Shown: in pieces, positions 52,030-61,278 of the stretch
How positions within the stretch are numbered: the first letter of the stretch is position 1
Layout: each line of letters starts with the position of its first letter
From: Micrococcaceae bacterium Sec5.8
GTDB taxonomy: Bacteria > Actinomycetota > Actinomycetes > Actinomycetales > Micrococcaceae
Length of the DNA stretch: 64,000 bases
Reading direction: 5' to 3'
NCBI GenBank assembly: GCA_039636775.1
Contig: CP143429.1
Location: 3,100,001-3,164,000, forward strand
Program-made: the position numbers and the translations under genes
Notes under the pieces: generated by a model
The model's input: the letters and a program-made list of their open reading frames with translations, nothing else
Database searches by the model: none
What the model was told of the DNA's origin: nothing

Positions 52030-53607
52030 CTAGGAACGCGTGAGCGTCTGCAGGTTTTCGACTGCCGCCTCGGACTCGGCAGCGTTCTTATTGCCTGGCC
52101 CGTTCACAGACGCCTTGGCCTCGGCGAACTTCTCGTTCAGGCGGGAGTGACGCTGGCCGTAGGAGAAGTAGATGGCCACGCCGATCACGAGCCAGCCGGC
52201 GAAGAAGATCCAGGTCTCCACGGCCAGGTTGGTCATGAGGTACAGGCAGAGGACCGCCGAGACAACCGGGACCACTTTGCCGAACGGGACACGGAATGCC
52301 GGTTTGAGGTCCGGGCGCTTCTTGCGCAGCACGAGGATGCCCAGGCTGACCGTCACGAACGCGGACAGCGTGCCGATGTTGATCATTTCTTCCAGGAGGT
52401 CCACTTTGGTGAGTCCCGCGACTACCGCCACGGCGGCGCCGCAGATGACCTGGAGCCGGACCGGCGTCGCACGGATGGTGCTGGTCTTGGACAGGGAGCG
52501 GGGCAGCAGCCCGTCGCGGCTCATGGCAAGCACGACGCGGGAGAGACCCATGAGCAGCACCATAATGACGGTGGTCAGGCCGATCAGGGAGCCGAAGGCG
52601 ATGACCTTGGCGGCGTCGGTGTTGCCGACGGCTTCGAACGCCGTGGTGAGAGTGGGGTTCTCCGCCTCGGCCAGCTTGGTGTACGGGACCATGCCGGTGA
52701 GCGCGAGCGACACCAGGATGTAGAGCACGGTCACGACGGCCAGGCCGCCGAAAATGCCGCGGGGCAGCGTCTTCTGCGGGTTTTTGACCTCCTCCGCCGA
52801 CGTGGCCACCACGTCAAAACCGATAAACGCGAAGAAGACCAGCGCAGCCCCGGCGAAGATGCCGAGAGTGCCGTACTGCGCGGGGGCGGCACCTGTGAGG
52901 AAGCCGAAGAAGGACTGCTTCAGGACGTCGGCGGTACCGTTGCCGCCGGTCGGCTGGGAGGCCGGGACGAAGGGGGCGTAGTTCTCGAACTTCACGTAGC
53001 TGAAGCCCACCACGATGACAAAGAGTACGACACCGATCTTGATCAGCGTGAAGATGTTGCCGACGCGGGCGGACAGCTTTGTCCCCAGCACCAGCAGCAC
53101 GGTGAATACAGCGACGATCAGGAAGGCGCCCCAGTAAAGGTCGACGCCGCCCAGCGAAATCGACGGCGGAATGTCTACGCCCATCAGCGCGAACACCTTG
53201 CTGAGGTAAATGCCCCAGTACTTGGCGATTACCGCACCGGCGGTGAACAGCTCAAGGATGAGGTTCCAGCCGATGATCCACGCCAGCAGCTCACCCATGG
53301 TGGCGTAGGTAAAGACATAGGCGGAGCCGGCCACCGGGATGGCTGTGGCGAACTCTGCGTAGCACATGATGGCCAAGGCGCACGTGACGGCGGCGATGGC
53401 GAAGGAGAGGGTGACGGCCGGGCCGGCGAAATTCGCTGCAGCCTTCGCGCCCACCGAGAAAATCCCGGCGCCGACGGCAACGGCGACGCCCATGATCATC
53501 AGGTCCCAGGAGCTGAGTGAGCGCTTCAGCTTGCGTCCGGGTTCATCGGCGTCCGACATGGACTGCTCGATTGATTTGGTCCGGAATAGGTTCATAGCAA
53601 AGTCCAT
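52030..53607 (-). CDS. APC-family cationic amino acid permease (YfnA-like)
   Basis: A 525-residue transporter; the first ATG at 53607 is used, with ATG 53595 as an alternative. Residues about 30-490 form twelve-plus helices. VAVAVGAGIFSVGAKAA is the helix 1 GxG motif, FFAFIGFDVVATSAEEVKNPQKTLPRGI is the diagnostic helix 6 segment of the cationic amino acid transporter (CAT) branch, and MSRDGLLPRSLSK is typical of YfnA. It imports amino acids by proton symport. A near-perfect palindrome lies upstream at 53651. Confidence 0.87.
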   Translation of the reverse strand: MDFAMNLFRTKSIEQSMSDADEPGRKLKRSLSSWDLMIMGVAVAVGAGIFSVGAKAAANFAGPAVTLSFAIAAVTCALAIMCYAEFATAIPVAGSAYVFTYATMGELLAWIIGWNLILELFTAGAVIAKYWGIYLSKVFALMGVDIPPSISLGGVDLYWGAFLIVAVFTVLLVLGTKLSARVGNIFTLIKIGVVLFVIVVGFSYVKFENYAPFVPASQPTGGNGTADVLKQSFFGFLTGAAPAQYGTLGIFAGAALVFFAFIGFDVVATSAEEVKNPQKTLPRGIFGGLAVVTVLYILVSLALTGMVPYTKLAEAENPTLTTAFEAVGNTDAAKVIAFGSLIGLTTVIMVLLMGLSRVVLAMSRDGLLPRSLSKTSTIRATPVRLQVICGAAVAVVAGLTKVDLLEEMINIGTLSAFVTVSLGILVLRKKRPDLKPAFRVPFGKVVPVVSAVLCLYLMTNLAVETWIFFAGWLVIGVAIYFSYGQRHSRLNEKFAEAKASVNGPGNKNAAESEAAVENLQTLTRS

Positions 53608-53650
53608 AATCTCGGTAGCTGGTTGGAAACAGACCTATCCATAGTAGTGT

Positions 53651-53665
53651 CCATCCACTGGATGG
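53651..53665. promoter_or_regulatory. 15-bp palindrome before the APC permease
   Basis: CCATCCA-C-TGGATGG has two perfect 7-bp arms around one base. It sits 44-58 bp upstream of the permease start, where a repressor or activator dimer of GntR or Lrp type could control transcription. No cognate regulator gene is adjacent. Confidence 0.5.
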
Positions 53666-53694
53666 TCTGTCCGATTCCAGATAGTGAGACGAAA

Positions 53695-53730
53695 GGGCGG
53701 GTCGTGCAGGCTTCCCTGCACGACCCGCCC
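53695..53730 (-). terminator. terminator of the aldehyde/alcohol dehydrogenase cluster
   Basis: A perfect 16-bp stem (53695-53710 with 53715-53730) and a 4-nt CTTC loop, followed on the minus strand by TTTCGTC. It lies 28 bp past the DUF779 stop. Confidence 0.85.
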
Positions 53731-53758
53731 GCGATCCATCCACCCGGTTCCAGACGCG

Positions 53759-54166
53759 CTAGACCGGCCAGTCCATCAGCTTGGACCGGATCAGGAACCG
53801 CTTGCCCTCGGGGGCCTCCACCGAGAAGCCGCTCCCCCGGCCCGGCACCACATCCACTGTCAGGTGGGTGTGGCTCCAGTAGTTGAATTGTTCTTTTGAC
53901 ATCCAGAACTCAACCGGCTGGGGCTGCAGGCCATCGGAGATGTCGAACAGGCCGAGCTGCACGTCCGAGTCCCCCGTGATGAACTCCCCTGCGGGGTAGC
54001 ACATGGGCGAGGAACCATCGCAGCAGCCGCCGGACTGGTGAAACATCAGTGGTCCGTGTTGGCGCCACATTTTGCGCAGGAGCTCCACGGCCACCGGGGT
54101 GAGCGCCACCCGGGAGAAATCCTCCCCGGGGAGAGTCACTGCGGCGTCGAGGTTTGTCGGGGGCAT
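53759..54166 (-). CDS. DUF779 protein (aldehyde-dehydrogenase-associated)
   Basis: A 135-residue protein from ATG 54166, with AAAGGA 6 bp upstream. ELLRKMWRQHGPLMFHQSGGCCDGSSPMC has the His and paired Cys characteristic of DUF779, and EQFNYWSHTHLTVDVVPGRGSGFSVEAPEGKRF completes it. These small proteins nearly always sit beside acetaldehyde or acetone-related dehydrogenases and may be metal-dependent accessory factors. It begins 16 bp after the alcohol dehydrogenase stop, the last gene of the cluster. Confidence 0.88.
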   Translation of the reverse strand: MPPTNLDAAVTLPGEDFSRVALTPVAVELLRKMWRQHGPLMFHQSGGCCDGSSPMCYPAGEFITGDSDVQLGLFDISDGLQPQPVEFWMSKEQFNYWSHTHLTVDVVPGRGSGFSVEAPEGKRFLIRSKLMDWPV

Positions 54167-54182
54167 CAGAGTCCTTTCCGTA

Positions 54183-55214
54183 TCAGTATTTGATAACCAC
54201 ACGGCCGTCGATTTTGGCGTGCTTCATTTCGTCGAGGACGGCATTGACGTCCGAGAGCTCCCGGGTTGAGACGGTGGGGTGGATCTTGCCCTGGGCATAG
54301 AAGTCCAGGGCCTCCTCCAGGTCCTGCCGGGTTCCCACGATGGAGCCGCGGACGGTCAGGCCTTTGAGCACAATCTCGAAAATCGGCGCCGGAAAGTCAC
54401 CCGGCGGAAGGCCGTTGAACACAATCGTTCCGCCGCGGCGGGCCATCCCGATCGCCTGGCCGAATGCTGACGGGTGCACCGCAGTAACCAGGACTCCGTG
54501 GCAACCTCCGGTTTCGCGCTGGATGACTTCGACGGGATCTTCGTGCAGGGCGTTAACGGTCAGCTCCGCGCCGTGTTTCTTGGCCAGGGCGAGCTTGTCG
54601 TCGGCGATGTCCACCGCGGCAACCCGGAGGCCCATGGCGACGGCGTATTGCACGGCGATGTGTCCCAGTCCGCCGATGCCCGAGATCGTGACCCATTGGC
54701 CGGGCCGCGCTTCGGTCATCTTCAGGCCCTTGTACACGGTCACTCCGGCGCAGAGGACGGGGGCAACCTCGACGGGGTCCGATCCTGCCGGGATTCTGGC
54801 CGCGAAGCGCGTGTCCACCAGCATGTACTCGCCGAAGGAGCCGTCGACGCTGTAGCCGGCGTTCTGCTGGGCTTCGCAGAGGGTTTCCCAACCTGTGCGG
54901 CAGTACTGGCAGTCACCGCACGCGGACCAAAGCCAGGCGTTGCCGACGAGATCGCCAACGGCCAGGTCGGTCACGCCTTCGCCGAGGGCAGCCACCTCGC
55001 CGACGCCTTCGTGGCCGGGAATGAACGGCGGGGTCGGCTTCACGGGCCAATCACCTTCCGCGGCGTGAAGGTCGGTGTGGCAGACGCCGGTGGTGAGGAC
55101 CTTGACCAGCGCCTGCCCCCGGCCCGGCACAGGAACGGGGAGGGTCTGGATCTGCAGGTCCTTACCAAATTCGGTTACTACTGCTGCCTGCATCGTCGTC
55201 GTTGTCGTCGTCAT
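54183..55214 (-). CDS. zinc-dependent alcohol dehydrogenase (AdhP-like)
   Basis: A 343-residue medium-chain dehydrogenase. Catalytic zinc ligands are Cys45 in TTGVCHTDLH and His68-Glu69 in PGHEGVGEV. The structural zinc lobe has Cys99, Cys102, Cys105 and Cys113 (SACGDCQYCRTGWETLC). ISGIGGLGHIAVQYAVAMGLRVAAVD is the NAD(H) Rossmann motif. It interconverts ethanol or other primary alcohols with aldehydes. It lies downstream of the aldehyde dehydrogenase with a hairpin between, and upstream of DUF779. Confidence 0.88.
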   Translation of the reverse strand: MTTTTTTMQAAVVTEFGKDLQIQTLPVPVPGRGQALVKVLTTGVCHTDLHAAEGDWPVKPTPPFIPGHEGVGEVAALGEGVTDLAVGDLVGNAWLWSACGDCQYCRTGWETLCEAQQNAGYSVDGSFGEYMLVDTRFAARIPAGSDPVEVAPVLCAGVTVYKGLKMTEARPGQWVTISGIGGLGHIAVQYAVAMGLRVAAVDIADDKLALAKKHGAELTVNALHEDPVEVIQRETGGCHGVLVTAVHPSAFGQAIGMARRGGTIVFNGLPPGDFPAPIFEIVLKGLTVRGSIVGTRQDLEEALDFYAQGKIHPTVSTRELSDVNAVLDEMKHAKIDGRVVIKY

Positions 55215-55269
55215 AGCGAAATCCTTGCGTCATCATGCGTGGGGTGTGACTGAAGGGTTTGTGCAGAAC

Positions 55270-55299
55270 GCGGGGCGGATCAGTGCTGATCCGCCCCGC
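55270..55299. terminator. strong hairpin between aldehyde and alcohol dehydrogenase genes
   Basis: GCGGGGCGGATCAG pairs perfectly with CTGATCCGCCCCGC (55270-55283 with 55286-55299), closing on two bases. There is no clear T tract, so it may be a processing or partial termination site that lowers alcohol dehydrogenase expression rather than a full stop. Confidence 0.55.
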
Positions 55300-55315
55300 A
55301 TAGGACTGTTGCGGT

Positions 55316-56842
55316 TTAGAAGAAGCCGAGCTTGTTCTCGTTGTAGCTGACCAGGAGGTTCTTGGTCTGCTGGTAGTGGTCCAGCATCATCGAGTGGTTC
55401 TCACGGCCGATGCCGGAGGACTTGTAGCCGCCGAACGCAGCGCCTGCAGGGTAGGCGTGGTAGTTGTTGACCCACACCCGGCCGGCCTGGATTTCGCGGC
55501 CGGCACGGTAGGCGACGTTGCCGTTACGGGACCAGACGCCGGCGCCGAGCCCGTAGAGGGTGTCGTTGGCGATGCCCATGGCGTCGTTGTAGTCGCTGAA
55601 GCGGGTCACGGACACCACCGGGCCGAAGATCTCCTCCTGGAAAATCCGCATTTTGTTGTGGCCCTCGAAAATGGTCGGCTGCATGTAGTAGCCGCCGGCC
55701 AGGTCCCCGGGCATCTCGGCCCGGGCGCCGCCGGTGAGGATCTTGGCACCCTCCTGCTTTCCGATGTCGATGTAGGAGAGGATCTTCTCCAACTGGTCGT
55801 TGGAGGCCTGGGCGCCGAGCTGGGTTTCGGTGTCCAGCGGGTTGCCCTGGATGATCTTCTCGACCCGGGCGACGGCGTCGGCCATGAAGGAATCGTAGAT
55901 GTCCTCCTGGACCAGGGCCCGTGACGGGCAGGTGCAGACTTCTCCCTGGTTGAAGGCGAAGAGCGTGAACCCTTCCTGGGCTTTGTCGTAGAACGCATCG
56001 TCGGTCTTGTCGGCGACGTCGTTGAAGAAGATGTTAGGGCTCTTGCCGCCCAGTTCGAGCGTGACCGGGATCAGGTTCTGGCTGGCGTACTGGCTGATCA
56101 GGCGGCCGGTGGAGGTTTCGCCGGTGAACGCGATCTTGCGGATCCGGGGGCTGGAGGCCAACGGCTTGCCCGCCTCGACGCCGAAGCCGTTGACGACGTT
56201 GAGGACCCCGGCCGGCAGGAGGTCGCCGATCAGTTCCATCAGGACCAGGATCGAGGACGGGGTCTGCTCGGCAGGCTTGAGGACGACGGCGTTGCCGGCG
56301 GCGAGCGCCGGGGCCAGCTTCCAGACCGCCATCAGGATCGGGAAGTTCCAGGGGATGATCTGGCCGACAACGCCGAGCGGTTCGTGGTAGTGATAGGCAG
56401 TGGTGTCCTCGTCGAGCTGGGACAGCCGGCCTTCCTGGGCGCGGACGGCGGACGCGAAGTAACGGAAGTGATCGGCTGCGAGGGGGATATCCGCGTTGAG
56501 GGTCTCGCGGATCGGCTTGCCGTTGTCCCAGGATTCGGCAACGGCAAGCATTTCGAGGTTCTCGTCGATGCGGTCGGCGATCTTGTTCAGGACGGCAGCG
56601 CGCTCGGCGACGGAGGTCTTGCCCCAGGACGGGGCGGCCTTGTGGGCGGCGTCCAGGGCGAGCTCGATGTCCTCGGCGGTGCCGCGGGCCACCTCACAGA
56701 AGACCTTGCCCGTGACCGGGGTGATGTTCTCAAAGTACTGGCCCTTGACCGGGGCAACCCACTCGCCGCCGATCCAGTTCTCGTAGCGGTCCTTGAAGGT
56801 GACCTTCGAGCCCTCGGTACCGGGCTGTGCGTAGACAGTCAT
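55316..56842 (-). CDS. NAD-dependent aldehyde dehydrogenase (acetaldehyde type)
   Basis: A 508-residue enzyme from ATG 56842, with AAGGAG 6 bp upstream. [59 protein letters not shown] (catalytic Glu) and [12 protein letters not shown] (nucleophile Cys, first of the pair) are visible. [24 protein letters not shown] closes the domain. The wording matches the AldB/ExaC group that oxidises acetaldehyde. It follows the regulator gene by about 130 bp on the same strand and is the first structural gene of the cluster. Confidence 0.9.
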   Translation of the reverse strand: MTVYAQPGTEGSKVTFKDRYENWIGGEWVAPVKGQYFENITPVTGKVFCEVARGTAEDIELALDAAHKAAPSWGKTSVAERAAVLNKIADRIDENLEMLAVAESWDNGKPIRETLNADIPLAADHFRYFASAVRAQEGRLSQLDEDTTAYHYHEPLGVVGQIIPWNFPILMAVWKLAPALAAGNAVVLKPAEQTPSSILVLMELIGDLLPAGVLNVVNGFGVEAGKPLASSPRIRKIAFTGETSTGRLISQYASQNLIPVTLELGGKSPNIFFNDVADKTDDAFYDKAQEGFTLFAFNQGEVCTCPSRALVQEDIYDSFMADAVARVEKIIQGNPLDTETQLGAQASNDQLEKILSYIDIGKQEGAKILTGGARAEMPGDLAGGYYMQPTIFEGHNKMRIFQEEIFGPVVSVTRFSDYNDAMGIANDTLYGLGAGVWSRNGNVAYRAGREIQAGRVWVNNYHAYPAGAAFGGYKSSGIGRENHSMMLDHYQQTKNLLVSYNENKLGFF

Positions 56843-56976
56843 TGCAGCTCCTTTGCTGTGCAAGATTGATAGCGGCCAGTTGGTGGCGCCGCCGATGCGT
56901 TCAGCTTAGGAGTCGGGAGGTTGCAGTCAGGTTGCAGTGGGCGTGACCGGGATCACCGTGCTGCGAATTGTCCGGC

Positions 56977-58353
56977 TCATGCGCCCAGTTCTGCCTCAAG
57001 CCGTTCCAGGTCGGCGACGACGGCAGCCCGCTTGGGTGAGCGCAGTGGCAGGAGTTTCAGGGCCGCCGCCCGGACCTCGACGTCGTCCTTGGCCTCGGGG
57101 AGCCCGGCGTACCTCAGCAGCGACTCGGCGCTGCCGTCCGTGAGGACAGCATCCCGGAGCAACGAGGAGACCCGGTGCCGCAACTCGATGATCCCGGGAG
57201 CCTCGGAGCGGGGCAACACGGCGCCGCGGTAGATTTCCAGGGCGATCCGGTGGGCGCCGCGCTGCAGACAGTTCAAGACCTGGCCTGAGTCGGGAACCAG
57301 ATCCAGCGGCAGCCGGTAGGGGCGGGACTCCGGGACAGCATCCGGGTTCAGCTGCTGGAGGACCTTGCGGAGCCGGACCATCTCAGCCCGGAGCGTCATG
57401 GTTGAGGCGCTGCCCGGGTACAGGAGCGTGCACAGCTCCTCCGCGTTCAGGCCTTCCGGATGCGTGCTGAGCAGAGCCAGGATTTCGCTGTGCCGGGCGG
57501 ACAACGGCACAGTGCGCCCGTCAATACTGAGCAGCGCCTGGTCTCTGCCGAGGAGTTGCAGGCTGTTGCGGTACAGGCTGCCGGCCCCATCCCTGCCGGC
57601 CGCCCCGGCGGGGCCCCGGCGCCGGGCCGGAGGAGACTGATGCGCGGCAGCGAGCTGCAGCCGCTCAACGCGGAGGTGCGCCTGGGCGGCGGCCACCGTT
57701 GCCTCGACGAGCGAAAGCGCGTGCGGTGCGACGGCGGATTCCGTCCCGGTGATGTCCACGACGCCCAGCAGGGCGCCCGAATCGGGATCGTGGAACGGCA
57801 CGGCTGTGCAGCTCCACGGGTGGACGGAACGCTTGTAGTGCTCTGCGCCGGAGATTTGAATACCGCGGCCCAGGGCCAGGGCGGTGCCCGGCGCGCTGGT
57901 GCCCACGGTGGCCTCGGACCAGTCGGCGCCCGGCACGAACATCATCCGTTCCGCCCGGCGCTGCATGGCGGCGTCGCCTTCCACCCAGAGCAACCGGCCA
58001 ACCTCATCGCCCACGGCCACCAGCATGCCGCTGTCGTGGCTGGGCAAAACCAGGAGCTTGTGGATCACGGGCATGATGGCGGCCAGCGGATGCTGGCGCC
58101 GGTACTCCTCAAGTTCGTCGCGGTCCATGGCCAGCGGGGCTTCCGGGTTGTCCGGATTGGCCCGCAGCTCAGCGGAGCGGCGCCAGGACTCCTGAATCAG
58201 GCTGCTGAGGCCGGGCAGTTGCACATCCTCGGGAAATTCGGATCTCCTCGAGTCCAGCTGCTCGTGGCCGGCCCTGGCATACTGCTGGCGCAACGCTGCG
58301 GGCAGCCCGCCTGCCGGCGGGTACAGCGGTGCCGGATGGATCACTTTCGTCAT
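56977..58353 (-). CDS. GAF-domain transcriptional regulator (AcoR-like sensor, winged-helix output)
   Basis: A 458-residue protein from ATG 58353, with GGGAG 5 bp upstream. The N-terminal half is AcoR-like: LIQESWRRSAE, then a GAF region with LVAVGDEVGRLLWVEGDAAM, GTSAPGTALALGRGIQISGAEHY and CTAVPFHDPDSGALLGVVDITG. Unlike AcoR it has no sigma-54 AAA+ domain. Instead residues about 270-340 form a winged helix (LSARHSEILALLSTHPEGLNAEELCTLLYP). It is positioned to activate the downstream aldehyde dehydrogenase operon in response to an alcohol or aldehyde. Confidence 0.8.
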   Translation of the reverse strand: MTKVIHPAPLYPPAGGLPAALRQQYARAGHEQLDSRRSEFPEDVQLPGLSSLIQESWRRSAELRANPDNPEAPLAMDRDELEEYRRQHPLAAIMPVIHKLLVLPSHDSGMLVAVGDEVGRLLWVEGDAAMQRRAERMMFVPGADWSEATVGTSAPGTALALGRGIQISGAEHYKRSVHPWSCTAVPFHDPDSGALLGVVDITGTESAVAPHALSLVEATVAAAQAHLRVERLQLAAAHQSPPARRRGPAGAAGRDGAGSLYRNSLQLLGRDQALLSIDGRTVPLSARHSEILALLSTHPEGLNAEELCTLLYPGSASTMTLRAEMVRLRKVLQQLNPDAVPESRPYRLPLDLVPDSGQVLNCLQRGAHRIALEIYRGAVLPRSEAPGIIELRHRVSSLLRDAVLTDGSAESLLRYAGLPEAKDDVEVRAAALKLLPLRSPKRAAVVADLERLEAELGA

Positions 58354-58571
58354 CGAACTCCCACCGGACGGGCGCAACGGCGTGCCGGAGGCAACCATAG
58401 TCGTTTCAGTGTAGTGCGGGGTCCGGGCAGCCGCCAGAGGCTCCCCCGGTCCGGCTCGTGGCGACGCGCGAACGCATTCTGGCTGCGCCACGGCTCTTTC
58501 GACGCCCGAATACCCTGGGCGTCGGCGTCTTTCCCCGTCGCGGAACAAGCAACGCGTCGCGGGAGAACGCA

Positions 58572-60029
58572 CTAGCCGCGGGAAATCCGGACCATCTCCT
58601 CGCGGGGAACCACCTTAATGCGTTCCCGAACAACGCCGTTGGCGTCGCTGGAAGCGGACCACTGCGCACCGAGAGCACGTTCATGGGAGTCAAGGTTGTT
58701 CCAGCCTTCCCAGGTGGTGTACTCGATCCCGCGCGCCTCAAGGAGGTCGATGATCGCCTGGGGGTCCGGGTTTTGCGCCGGCGGCAGGCTCAGCCGGTCC
58801 TCCAGCAGAAAGCCGACAGTTTCCAGCGCGTCGCCCTTGGTGTGGCCGATCAGGCCCACAGGCCCGCGTTTGATCCACCCTGTCGCGTAGATGCCCGGGA
58901 CGGGATTGCCCTCGGCGTCGAGCACCCGGCCGCCCTCGTTGGGGATGACACCGCGGCGGGCATCATATTCCAACTCATCCAGCGGCGAGCCGTGGTAGCC
59001 GATGGCGCGGTAGACCGCCTGGACCGGGTAGTCCAGGTATTCCCCCGTGCCTTTGACGTTGCCGGTGCCGTCCAGCTGCATCCGCTCAAATTTGATGCCG
59101 GTAACCGTGCCGGGGCGGTCGGCGTCGCCGGCTGTTCCCAGGACGGCCACCGGGTTGTGCAGGAAGTGCAGGTGCAAACGGCGCGAGGAAGGATGCTCCG
59201 CTTCGGCGTGCTCCTCGACGAGCCAGTTCGTCAGGGTGTTGACCATGGTGCGGATCTGGTTGTTGCTGCGGATCGCCTCGTCCGAGGCTTCGTCGAATTC
59301 GAAGTCTTCCGGATACAGGACGATGTCGACGTCCCGGGCGTGGGAGAGTTCGCGCAGCTCCAGCGGCGTGAACTTGATCTGCGCCGGTCCGCGGCGCCCA
59401 AACACGTGCACGTCCGTGACCGGGGAGTTCTTCAGCGCCTGATAGACGTTGTCCGGGATTTCTGTCACCTGCAACTCGTCGGCGTGCTTGACCAGCATGC
59501 GGGCCACGTCAAGGGCCACGTTGCCGTTCCCGATCACCGCAATCTCCTTGGCCTCCAGCGGCCAGTCACGCGGCACGTCGGGATGCCCGTCGTACCAGGA
59601 GACGAAGTCGGCCCCGCCAAAGGATCCCTCGAGGTTGATGCCCGGGATCTCCAGGTCAGCATCCTTGATGGCTCCGGTGGAGAAAATCACGGCGTCGTAG
59701 AACGCGCGGAAGTCGTGCAGGGTCAGGTCGCGGCCGTAGGTGACGTTGCCAAGGAAGCGGATGTCGCCGCGGTCCAGGACCTTGTGCAGGGCGTTGACGA
59801 TCCCCTTGATCCGGGGGTGGTCCGGGGCCACGCCGTACCGGATCAGGCCGTACGGGGCGGGGTAGGCCTCAAAGAGGTCGATGCTGACGTCGAAGTCGCC
59901 GTCCTTGACTTCGTTGGACTTGGTCAGGATATCCGCGGCGTAGACGCCGGCCGGTCCGGCGCCGACAATCGCAACGCGGAGCGGACGTCTGGACGGTCTG
60001 TGAGGCGAAGTTTTGGCTGAGGTGGACAC
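58572..60029 (-). CDS. fprA: NADPH-ferredoxin reductase, FprA type
   Basis: A 485-residue flavoprotein from GTG 60029. VAIVGAGPAGVYAAD is the FAD Rossmann motif, YPAPYGLIRYGVAPDHPRIKGI is the adrenodoxin-reductase signature, VIGNGNVALDVARML the NADPH motif, and ATGWIKRGPVGLIGHTKGDA the closing FAD segment. It transfers electrons from NADPH to ferredoxin, supplying cytochromes P450 or other iron-sulfur partners. The mycobacterial homologue is FprA. It stands alone, upstream of the RarD-like gene on the opposite strand. Confidence 0.93.
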   Translation of the reverse strand: MSTSAKTSPHRPSRRPLRVAIVGAGPAGVYAADILTKSNEVKDGDFDVSIDLFEAYPAPYGLIRYGVAPDHPRIKGIVNALHKVLDRGDIRFLGNVTYGRDLTLHDFRAFYDAVIFSTGAIKDADLEIPGINLEGSFGGADFVSWYDGHPDVPRDWPLEAKEIAVIGNGNVALDVARMLVKHADELQVTEIPDNVYQALKNSPVTDVHVFGRRGPAQIKFTPLELRELSHARDVDIVLYPEDFEFDEASDEAIRSNNQIRTMVNTLTNWLVEEHAEAEHPSSRRLHLHFLHNPVAVLGTAGDADRPGTVTGIKFERMQLDGTGNVKGTGEYLDYPVQAVYRAIGYHGSPLDELEYDARRGVIPNEGGRVLDAEGNPVPGIYATGWIKRGPVGLIGHTKGDALETVGFLLEDRLSLPPAQNPDPQAIIDLLEARGIEYTTWEGWNNLDSHERALGAQWSASSDANGVVRERIKVVPREEMVRISRG

Positions 60030-60212
60030 CGGTTGCCCTTCTGAGTCTTAGCGGCGGCGCCAGCACTTGCAGCGCACAGTTCCCCATTCTAAATGTCCGC
60101 GGGAAGCTATGGGTCCCCACGTGGCGGACATCGCAGGCATCCTTTCCGGCCGCAGGCCGCCTCCGAACCGATAGGCAGGAATAGCGACCCGGCCGGTGGT
60201 GTTATTGACCGT

Positions 60213-61241
60213 GTGCCTACACCCGACGGATCCCTCCCCTCCCCAACCGCGCTGACCACACCGGGCGCCCCGGCCCCGGGCGGAAGCACCTCGCAGCGTC
60301 CGACGGCGGCCCTGAAAGCGGTGGACGCAGACACGACGGCGGGAATCGTCTTCGGGATCGGCGCGTACGGCCTGTGGGGGCTGATGCCCCTGTACTTCTT
60401 TGTGCTGCAACCGGCCGGGGCGGTTGAAATTGTAGCCAACCGGGTCTTGTGGTCGCTCATTTTCTGCATCCTGCTGATCACCGTCACCCGATCCTGGCGG
60501 GTCCTCGGTGCCGCCTTCCGGAACCGGACGCTGATCGTTCCCTTGATGATCGCGGCGGTCCTGATCGCGGTGAACTGGCTGACCTATGTTTACGGTGTGA
60601 CCACCGGACAGGCTGTAGAAGCGTCTCTGGGATATTTCATTAATCCCCTTGTCTCGGTCCTTCTTGGGGTGGTGGCGCTGAAGGAGAAGTTGCGTCCGCT
60701 GCAGTGGGCCGCCGTCGGAATCGGTTTCATCGCCGTGGGGGTCCTCACGGTGTCCTACGGCAAACTTCCGTGGATCGCCCTGACGCTTGCGTTCAGCTTT
60801 GGCCTCTACGGCTTCGTCAAGAAGCGCGTCGGCCCGCGCGTTGATGCGATCACCAGCCTCTCGGTCGAGACAATCGTGCTGGCGCCGGTGGCTGCCGCCG
60901 CGATGGTGGTCCTGGCCCTGACCGGCGCCGCAACACTGACCGTGAACGGCGCCGGGCACTTCTGGCTCCTCGCGGCGTCGGGAATTATCACCGCTGTGCC
61001 GCTTCTGTTCTTTGGCGCCTCGGCCCGGCGGTTGCCGATGACCACGATCGGCCTGCTGCAGTACTTCGCCCCCGTGCTGCAGTTCATTGTGGCCCTGGCC
61101 GTATTCCACGAACCGATGACAGCCGACCGCTGGATTGGTTTCGGCGTTGTCTGGCTGGCGTTGCTGGTGCTCACGGTGGACATGCTGCTGGCCACCCGGA
61201 AGAACTCGGTCATGCGCAAACGGGCCCGCGCCGCCGCCTGA
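60213..61241 (+). CDS. rarD: EamA-family transporter, RarD-like
   Basis: About 342 residues from GTG 60213; the open frame extends further upstream to 60093 but that part is not conserved-looking. Ten hydrophobic helices include GIGAYGLWGLMPLYFFVLQPAGAVEIVANR, VNWLTYVYGV, EASLGYFINPLVSVLLGVVALKEKL and GLYGFVKKRVG, typical of RarD. SGIITAVPLLFFGASARRLPMTTIGLLQYFAP is the second EamA repeat. RarD members export or import small metabolites, with chloramphenicol-sensitivity roles reported. Substrate unknown. Confidence 0.85.
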   Translation: MPTPDGSLPSPTALTTPGAPAPGGSTSQRPTAALKAVDADTTAGIVFGIGAYGLWGLMPLYFFVLQPAGAVEIVANRVLWSLIFCILLITVTRSWRVLGAAFRNRTLIVPLMIAAVLIAVNWLTYVYGVTTGQAVEASLGYFINPLVSVLLGVVALKEKLRPLQWAAVGIGFIAVGVLTVSYGKLPWIALTLAFSFGLYGFVKKRVGPRVDAITSLSVETIVLAPVAAAAMVVLALTGAATLTVNGAGHFWLLAASGIITAVPLLFFGASARRLPMTTIGLLQYFAPVLQFIVALAVFHEPMTADRWIGFGVVWLALLVLTVDMLLATRKNSVMRKRARAAA

Positions 61242-61278
61242 GACCGGCCCAGGCGGCGGGACGCGCACGCTCCGGCGC

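Noticed and set aside
51877..53520. A 547-codon plus-strand open frame opposite the APC permease
   Set aside because: It is dominated by charged, low-complexity sequence and mirrors hydrophobic codons of the permease on the other strand.
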